9,797 bases of DNA from Gemmatimonadota bacterium (GTDB lineage Bacteria > Gemmatimonadota > Gemmatimonadetes > Longimicrobiales > UBA6960): assembly GCA_019347995.1 (NCBI GenBank), contig JAHWKH010000062.1:1-9797 (forward strand). The letters are read 5' to 3'. Below, piece after piece: positions 5,475-9,797 of the stretch (its first letter is position 1; each line of letters starts with the position of its first letter). The translations under genes were made by a program, and so were the position numbers. Below the pieces are notes generated by a model. It searched no databases, was not told where the DNA came from, and saw only the letters and a program-made list of their open reading frames with translations.

Positions 5475-6791
5475 GTGCGTCTCCTCCATCGACGTGCTCC
5501 TCTCCTCGTCCTCGTGGCGCTCGCCGCCACGACCCCACCGGCCGTGGCCCAGGCGGGATCTCCGGCAGGGCCCGTGCCGACGGAGCTTCTCGAGGCGAGG
5601 CGGCAGCGGGTGCTCGCGGAGCTCGACGGCGCCGCCGCCGTCTTCGGAGCCGATCGCCTGCGCGACATCGAGGGCGACTATCCCCAGGACTCGGATTTCC
5701 GTCAGGACAACGACTTCTTCTATCTCACAGGCCTGGAGGAGCCGGAGGCCTGGCTCGTCCTGAACGGCGACCGTCCCGGGGCGGTGACGCTCTATCTGCA
5801 GCCCCGCCAGCCCGAGCAGGAGGTGTGGACCGGGGTCCGGCTGGACCTGGACCAGGCCGCCGACATCAGCGGCGTTCGCGACGTGCGCCCCGTGGGCCGT
5901 CTCACGCAGGACCTCCGGGCCCTGGATGCGGCCGACGAGCCCGTGGTGGTCTCGTGGGGCGATCCACGCAACGCCGCGGCGCTGGGGGACCTCGTGGGCG
6001 AGCGCACGAAGCCCGCGGGACCGCTGATGGCACGGCTGCGCCTGGTGAAGGACGCCGACGAGATCGCGCGTCTGCGGCGGGCCATCGACATCACCCTGGA
6101 AGCGCAGCGCGAGGCGTGGCGCCTGACGCGCCCCGGACTGCACGAGTATGAGCTCGAGGCGGCCATCGAGTACGTCTTCCGTGCGCAGGGCGCGGAGCGG
6201 GTCGGGTTCCCCTCCATCGTCGCGTCGGGCCCCCACACCACGACGCTGCACTACGACAAGAATCGGCGCCAGGTCCGTGCGGGCGACCTGGTCCTGGCGG
6301 ACGTGGGCGCCGAGTTCGGATACTACACCGCCGACATCACCCGCACCTTCCCGGCCAGCGGCGAGTTCACTCCGCGCCAGCGGGCGGTCTACGAGCTGGT
6401 CCTGGGCGCGCAGGAGGCGGGCCTGGAGGCGGTCAGGCCGGGCAACACCATCCAGGACGTCCAGGCCGCCGCCCGCGCATACATGGAGCGGAACTCCGGC
6501 GACCTGTGCGGCGCGTACGCCTGTACGCGATACTTCATCCATGGCGTCTCGCACTGGCTCGGCATGGACGTGCACGACGTCGGGGCCATCATGACGCCTT
6601 TCGAGCCGGGAATGGTGCTCTCGGTGGAGCCGGGTATCTATCTTGCCGACGAGGCGCTGGGTGTGCGGATCGAGGACGACGTTTTGGTGACCGAGGAGGG
6701 CCACGAGCTCCTCTCGGGCTTCCTTCCCCGCGAATCCGAAGCGATCGAGGCCGTCATGCGGGAGGACCCGCGCTGGGTCCAGAATCGCTGA
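5475..6791 (+). CDS. Secreted M24 metallopeptidase, Xaa-Pro aminopeptidase type
   Basis: A 438-residue protein. It has a clear Sec signal peptide (basic MRLLHRR, hydrophobic core, cleavage after AVA near residue 25), then an aminopeptidase P N-terminal domain (about 33-180) and a pita-bread M24 catalytic domain (about 195-425). All five metal ligands are visible: D276 (LADVGAE), D287 (TADITRTF), H360 (GVSHWLG), E385 (SVEPGIY) and E400 (RIEDD). H367 in MDVHDVG is the usual assisting histidine. It should remove N-terminal residues preceding proline, outside the cytoplasm. The E. coli PepP relative is cytoplasmic, so the signal peptide points to peptide scavenging or periplasmic turnover. The start is GTG at 5475, where the signal peptide begins, with only a weak AGGG before it. 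It is divergent from the V4R operon. A downstream YtxH gene may be co-transcribed. Confidence 0.93.
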   Translation: MRLLHRRAPLLVLVALAATTPPAVAQAGSPAGPVPTELLEARRQRVLAELDGAAAVFGADRLRDIEGDYPQDSDFRQDNDFFYLTGLEEPEAWLVLNGDRPGAVTLYLQPRQPEQEVWTGVRLDLDQAADISGVRDVRPVGRLTQDLRALDAADEPVVVSWGDPRNAAALGDLVGERTKPAGPLMARLRLVKDADEIARLRRAIDITLEAQREAWRLTRPGLHEYELEAAIEYVFRAQGAERVGFPSIVASGPHTTTLHYDKNRRQVRAGDLVLADVGAEFGYYTADITRTFPASGEFTPRQRAVYELVLGAQEAGLEAVRPGNTIQDVQAAARAYMERNSGDLCGAYACTRYFIHGVSHWLGMDVHDVGAIMTPFEPGMVLSVEPGIYLADEALGVRIEDDVLVTEEGHELLSGFLPRESEAIEAVMREDPRWVQNR

Positions 6792-6809
6792 CGGTCCCCA
6801 CCTGCCGGG

Positions 6810-6826
6810 CGCCGCATCGTGCGGCG
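6810..6826 (+). other. Hairpin between the peptidase and YtxH genes
   Basis: Perfect 7-base stem, cgccgca (6810-6816) and tgcggcg (6820-6826), with a 3-base loop. No T tract follows, so it is not a standard terminator. It sits between the peptidase stop (6791) and the ribosome binding site of the next gene and may uncouple their expression or protect the upstream mRNA end. Confidence 0.45.
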
Positions 6827-6852
6827 GGCCGGCGCATCCAAAGGAGCGATCC

Positions 6853-7095
6853 ATGGAGTACGATCACGAGGCTCAGGTCTTCAACTTCATCTCCGGCCTC
6901 ATCGTGGGCGCGGTCCTGGGCGCGGGCATCGCGCTGCTCACGGCGCCGGACAGCGGGCGGAAGACCCGCAAGCGCATCCGGAAGACCAGCCATCGCATCC
7001 GCGGCGAGGCGGGCGACCGCTTCGACGATCTCGCCGACGACGTGAAGGGGAAGGTGGACGACGCCCTCCAGGGAGCGCGGAAGCGGTTCTCCTGA
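6853..7095 (+). CDS. YtxH-domain small membrane protein
   Basis: An 80-residue protein with a single glycine-rich transmembrane helix (about residues 11-30, ISGLIVGAVLGAGIALL). It is followed at once by the YtxH signature LLTAPDSGRKTRKR (28-41) and a charged, helical cytoplasmic tail that repeats acidic-basic patterns (DDLADDVKGKVDDAL). YtxH proteins are small, often stress-associated membrane proteins of unknown biochemical role. The start is firm: AAAGGAG (6839-6845) lies 7 bases before the ATG. The gene ends 11 bases before the end of the convergent TPR gene. Residues and length are normal for the family. Confidence 0.88.
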   Translation: MEYDHEAQVFNFISGLIVGAVLGAGIALLTAPDSGRKTRKRIRKTSHRIRGEAGDRFDDLADDVKGKVDDALQGARKRFS

Positions 7096-7106
7096 CCCCG
7101 CCGAGG

Positions 7107-7901
7107 TCAGAGGTTCCGCAGGAGCTCCTGGGCTTCCTGCTTGAGGACGGGGTCCACGGGGTCGAGGGCCGGGCGTTCCAGCACCTCGCGCAGGTGCCGG
7201 CGGGCCTCCTCGACCTCGCCCCGGTCCACGAGCAGGCGCGCCAGGACGAGGCGGTGCATGAGCACCTCCGGCGAGAGCTCGACGGCCCGCCGCAGGTGCC
7301 GCTCGCCCTCCGCCCAGCTCGCCTCCTCGAAGGTGCCGGCGCCCAGGAGCTTGCGGGCCAGGAAGCGTGTGATGCCGTTGAGGCGCATCACCTCGGCGTG
7401 CCACTGCCCCAGCACCTCGTGCGCTCCGGCGTGGAGGGAATCCCTCTCCAGGACGAAGAGGGCCTCCTCCCGGACCCTCTGGGCGAGCTGGATCCGGGTG
7501 CGCGGCCCCTCGTCCCCGGCTCGCCGGCTCAGGGCCACCGACAGCCAGTGATGCCCCTCGATGCCCTCCGGCCGCGCGTCCACGGCGCGAGCGGCGAACC
7601 CCTCCGCGTTCCTGTACCACGTCTGGCGGGCCTCTTCGTCGCGGGTGAGAATCCCCAGGGAGACGGCCTCGCGGGAGGCTCGCCAGAGGGCTCCGTAGTG
7701 GGTGGGGTCCTCGTCCAGCAGCTCCTGGAACGTATCCAGCGCCTCGCGTGGCCGATGGCGTGCGTGCAGGTCGTCGCCTTTCAGGACCGCCTTGGCGGCG
7801 GGCGGGTCGCCGAGCCCCCCGACCGTCTGGCCGTGGAGTCCCTGGGAGAAGGGGCCGGCGGCCAGGAGGACGGAGAAGAGGCAGCGGAAGGCACGCGACA
7901 T
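7107..7901 (-). CDS. Exported TPR protein, RMDN-like
   Basis: A 264-residue protein. It has a signal peptide (MSRAFRCLFSVLLAAG..., likely cleaved after GLHG near residue 24) and then an all-helical TPR array: about 36-65 (repeat with ALDTFQELLDEDP), 69-115, 117-155, 160-210 and 215-245. The AGAHEVLGQWHAEVMRLN stretch (158-175), the KLLGAGTFEEASWAEGERHLRRAVELSP stretch (184-211) and the C-terminal LLRNL resemble bacterial relatives of the RMDN (regulator of microtubule dynamics) TPR family. The bacterial function is not known to me; a periplasmic protein-protein interaction role is inferred. ATG at 7901 was chosen because it begins the signal peptide. The upstream TTG at 7973 adds a basic, proline-rich tail typical of out-of-frame sequence. 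It is convergent with YtxH and divergent from the phosphorylase. Confidence 0.82.
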   Translation of the reverse strand: MSRAFRCLFSVLLAAGPFSQGLHGQTVGGLGDPPAAKAVLKGDDLHARHRPREALDTFQELLDEDPTHYGALWRASREAVSLGILTRDEEARQTWYRNAEGFAARAVDARPEGIEGHHWLSVALSRRAGDEGPRTRIQLAQRVREEALFVLERDSLHAGAHEVLGQWHAEVMRLNGITRFLARKLLGAGTFEEASWAEGERHLRRAVELSPEVLMHRLVLARLLVDRGEVEEARRHLREVLERPALDPVDPVLKQEAQELLRNL

Positions 7902-7972
7902 GGGGCCCCGTGGGACCGCGGGGGGCGGGGGAAGGGAACGTCCGAATCTCCGCTGGGCGCGGCGGGCCGTCA

Positions 7973-9067
7973 ATGATCCCTGCCCGGGTCATCGAGGCGA
8001 AGCGCGACGGCCGCGCCCTCTCGCGGGGTGAGATGGAGACGTTCTTCCAGGCTTATCTGCGGGGCGACGTGGCCGACGAGCAGGTGGCGGCCCTCCTCAT
8101 GGCGGTCTTCTTCCGGGGGATGGAGCCGGAGGAGCTGGACGCGTTGACGCGGATCATGCTCGAGTCGGGGGATCGTCTCGACCTGGGCGACCTGGACGGC
8201 CCGCGCGTCGACAAGCACTCCACCGGCGGCGTCGGAGACAAGGTGTCGCTGGCGCTGGCGCCCCTGGCGGCGGAGCTGGGCATCTACGTGCCGATGATGT
8301 CCGGGCGCGGCCTCGGCCACACCGGCGGCACGCTGGACAAGCTGGAGGCCATCCCGGGGTTCCGCACCGACCTCTCCCTCGACGAGTTCCGCCGCGTCCT
8401 CGGCGACGTCGGGTGTGCGATGATCGGCCAGACGCCCGAGATCGCGCCGCTGGACGGCCGCCTCTACGCCCTTCGCAGCGCCACCGGCACGGTCCCCTCC
8501 CTCCCCCTGATCGCGTCCAGCATCATGAGCAAGAAGCTGGCGGAGGGCCTGACCGGGCTGGTGCTCGACGTGAAGCTGGGAGAGGGAGCCTTCCTGGCGG
8601 GGGAGGATCTCGCCTTCGACCTGGCGCGCACGATGGTCCGCCTCGGGGAGGCGCACGGCGTGCGGACCGTGGCGCTGACCACCGCGATGGACCGTCCGCT
8701 CGGGCGTGCCGTAGGCAACGCCCTCGAGGTGGCCGAGGCCGTGGCGTGCCTGCGTGGAGGCGGCCCGGACGATCTGAGGACGGTCGTGGTCGCCCTGGCC
8801 GCCGAGATGGCGATGGTGGCCGGGCCGTGGACGGAGCGTGAGGCGGCGGCCGAGCGGGCGGCGTCGGCCCTTGACGACGGGAGCGCCCTGGAGCGATTCG
8901 GCAGGCTGGTGGCGGCCCAGGGAGGCGACACGGACGTCGTGGACCGGCCCGGGCGATCGCTTGCCAGCGCTCCCGAGACGGCGGTCCTCGAGGCGGCGCG
9001 GAGCGGCGTGGTCGAGGCGGTGGCTCCGAAGGTGCTGGGGTGGGCGGTGGTGGAGCGGCTGGGGTAG
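7973..9067 (+). CDS. deoA: Thymidine/pyrimidine-nucleoside phosphorylase, C-terminally short
   Basis: A 364-residue enzyme of the family that splits thymidine or uridine with phosphate (nucleoside salvage, cytoplasm). The N-terminal helical and central domains are complete. Visible are KRDGRALS (10-17), the phosphate-binding KHSTGGVGD (81-89), SGRGLGHTGGTLDKLE (110-125), the substrate-site region around R168 and MSKKLAEG (185-192), and GNALEV (248-253). Family members usually run 430-440 residues, with a C-terminal alpha/beta domain after the VEAV...GWAVVERLG stretch. Here TAG ends the protein inside that domain's start, about 70 residues short. Two usually conserved spots differ: RSATGTV (168-174) where relatives have RDxT, and KLGEGAF (201-207) where relatives have GSGAF. 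So it may be a divergent or weakened paralogue. The ATG at 7973 fits the family N terminus; the ribosome binding site is poor. pdp (pyrimidine-nucleoside phosphorylase) is an equally valid name. Confidence 0.85.
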   Translation: MIPARVIEAKRDGRALSRGEMETFFQAYLRGDVADEQVAALLMAVFFRGMEPEELDALTRIMLESGDRLDLGDLDGPRVDKHSTGGVGDKVSLALAPLAAELGIYVPMMSGRGLGHTGGTLDKLEAIPGFRTDLSLDEFRRVLGDVGCAMIGQTPEIAPLDGRLYALRSATGTVPSLPLIASSIMSKKLAEGLTGLVLDVKLGEGAFLAGEDLAFDLARTMVRLGEAHGVRTVALTTAMDRPLGRAVGNALEVAEAVACLRGGGPDDLRTVVVALAAEMAMVAGPWTEREAAAERAASALDDGSALERFGRLVAAQGGDTDVVDRPGRSLASAPETAVLEAARSGVVEAVAPKVLGWAVVERLG

Positions 9068-9090
9068 GCTCGATCGTCGATCATCGAGCC
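9067..9090 (+). terminator. Inverted repeat starting in the phosphorylase stop codon
   Basis: Perfect 8-base arms, ggctcgat (9067-9074) and atcgagcc (9083-9090), with an 8-base loop. The first base is the last base of the TAG stop. Position right at the stop suggests a transcription end. No T tract follows, so it is only terminator-like and may need Rho. Confidence 0.5.
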
Positions 9091-9131
9091 AGGACTTTCC
9101 CCCAAAAAAATCGCCGGCGAATCTCCGTCAC

Positions 9132-9147
9132 GTTGTTGAGTCACAAC
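9132..9147. repeat. Short inverted repeat
   Basis: gttgt (9132-9136) and acaac (9143-9147) flank tgagtc. Small and without a nearby gene; it may be a chance palindrome. Confidence 0.3.
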
Positions 9148-9247
9148 TGCGATCTCGGCCCCGCTTTCCGCCGAGGGCTGCGGTTTTGTCCCTCAAAGGT
9201 ATATAAACACGATTCGGCCACATACCTGGCCAACGAGATGTCGATTG

Positions 9248-9264
9248 TGTACCGGACAGGTACA
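9248..9264. repeat. Operator-like inverted repeat
   Basis: TGTACCGGACAGGTACA is a perfect 6-base inverted repeat with a 5-base spacer. Dyads of this size and spacing are typical of dimeric repressor sites, but no gene start lies beside it on either strand. It may have belonged to a gene now lost. Confidence 0.35.
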
Positions 9265-9683
9265 AACGACCACCCACGAGTCCCGCAGCCACCACGAAAT
9301 CGCAGTTCGACCCCCGCCCCTCGATACTCGGTTCCCGGTGGTGGCCCGGCGGATATCAGCAAGCTGTACGGCCGACGGATGGAGCACCTGGCGCGGGTGC
9401 GCGACGGCTCCACCGGAGAGTTGACGGGCGGCTACCGGTGCTGCGACCTGGGGCGCCGCCGGGCCAAGTGCGGATTCTGGCCGCGGACGTCTACAAGGCG
9501 AGGAAACGGATCTTCGGCCTGGCGGAATTCCGCTTCTACGCGTTGGCCGAGGGCATCGAGCACGTCCTCTATGGCCGCAGCGGAGGCATCGAGGCCCCAC
9601 AACCACCACCCTGGCCGACGAACCCTACGCTTGTTTCCAGCCGAGGCCTGAAAAAATGGGGAAAGCCCATAACATCGAGCAGG

Positions 9684-9711
9684 TTGACCGTTGAGGCGCT
9701 TTTGTTATACT
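9684..9711 (+). promoter_or_regulatory. Sigma-70-type promoter of tRNA-Glu
   Basis: TTGACC (9684-9689, -35) and TATACT (9706-9711, -10) are separated by 16 bases. A start near 9717-9719 would fall 5-7 bases before the mature tRNA 5' end at 9724. Both boxes are near consensus and stand out against the GC-rich background. Confidence 0.8.
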
Positions 9712-9723
9712 TCGGGCTGCCTG

Positions 9724-9797
9724 GCCCCCATCGTCTAGTGGACTAGGATATCTGGTTCTCAGCCAGAAGACCGGGGTTCAATTCCCCGTGGGGGTCC
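9724..9797 (+). tRNA. tRNA-Glu (anticodon CUC), cut by the window edge
   Basis: The acceptor arm gccccca (9724-9730) pairs with tgggggt (9789-9795) with a G-U pair at position 1-72. The D-arm holds the ctag...ctag pairing. The anticodon stem tctgg/ccaga encloses loop ttctcag, giving anticodon CTC, which reads GAG. The T-arm is cgggg-ttcaatt-ccccg. The discriminator is C (9796) and the last base shown is the first or only C of what is probably CCA, which continues past the edge. It is transcribed from its own promoter. Confidence 0.92.

Larger units (their letters stand above)
9091..9683. other. A/T-enriched region without a confident gene
   Basis: This 590-base stretch is clearly poorer in G+C than the rest of the window and has runs such as seven A at 9105-9111 and tatataaa at 9200-9207. 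I see no frame with the codon pattern of the neighbouring genes. The frame from 9438 (GTG) to 9746 gives a locally protein-like segment (VYKARKRIFGLAEFRFYALAEGIEHVLYG), but it runs into the tRNA. The frame covering 9346-9420 (KLYGRRMEHLARVRDGSTGEL) is different, so at best this is a frameshifted remnant of an unrecognised gene. No tmRNA, RNase P RNA or 4.5S RNA signature was recognised. The inverted repeats in it are listed separately. Confidence 0.5.

Noticed and set aside
4773..6854. A long minus-strand frame running into ruvX from 6854
   Set aside because: It is antisense to the M24 peptidase, whose motifs and signal peptide are complete, and it is only an extension of the ruvX frame in GC-rich DNA.
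9105..9121. Minus-strand palindrome tcgccggcga followed by seven T as an intrinsic terminator
   Set aside because: The palindrome has no room for a loop beyond a 3-base stem, and no supported minus-strand gene lies upstream of it.
9193..9609. Minus-strand frame of 138 codons in the tail region
   Set aside because: It is rich in cysteine, arginine and proline, with no ribosome binding site and no family resemblance.
1..9797. CRISPR array, insertion sequence or phage genes
   Set aside because: No regular repeat-spacer pattern, transposase motif or terminal inverted repeats were seen; the only tandem repeat is the two-copy terminator tail.

Overview
The window is very GC-rich, with sequence-supported genes packed on both strands, many GTG starts, short intergenic gaps and long spurious antisense reading frames. 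Gene content (V4R-domain protein, RuvX, a lipoprotein-type MltG, secreted M24 peptidase, YtxH protein, RMDN-like TPR protein) fits a free-living bacterium. My best guess is Gemmatimonadota or a similar high-GC, didermic lineage. That is an inference from general resemblance, not a phylogenetic result.

Layout. Positions 1-226 hold no supported gene. They contain a rho-independent terminator for a plus-strand unit lying to the left of the window, a partial second copy of it, and a hairpin just past the end of the leftward operon. From 227 to 5349 runs a tightly packed six-gene minus-strand operon, listed here in order of transcription. It begins with a V4R-domain protein (GTG start, strong ribosome binding site), then ruvX, mltG (ATGA overlap with ruvX), thiE (6-base gap), a NodU/TobZ-type carbamoyltransferase fused in frame to an SxtJ-like membrane domain (8-base gap), and a 52-residue DUF5989 membrane microprotein (6-base gap). 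Its leader (5350-5421) carries a candidate -10 box inside an inverted repeat, and a hairpin just before the ribosome binding site.

Divergently, on the plus strand, lie a secreted M24 metallopeptidase of the Xaa-Pro aminopeptidase type (5475-6791) and a small YtxH membrane protein (6853-7095). A minus-strand exported TPR protein of the RMDN-like kind (7107-7901) converges on them. Next, divergent from it, is a thymidine/pyrimidine-nucleoside phosphorylase (7973-9067) that stops about 70 residues short of the usual length, with an inverted repeat starting in its stop codon. Positions 9091-9683 are visibly richer in A/T than their surroundings. They hold no confident gene, several inverted repeats and at most a decayed coding remnant. 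The window ends in a tRNA-Glu(CUC) with an excellent sigma-70-type promoter; only its last base(s) fall outside.

The genes combine housekeeping (thiamine phosphate synthesis, peptidoglycan strand termination, nucleoside salvage, tRNA-Glu) with a poorly understood module: carbamoyltransferase + SxtJ + DUF5989. The in-frame fusion of its first two parts is the most interesting feature. The linker at the junction coincides with an 8-base homopolymer, so the fusion must be distinguished from a sequencing indel before it is believed.
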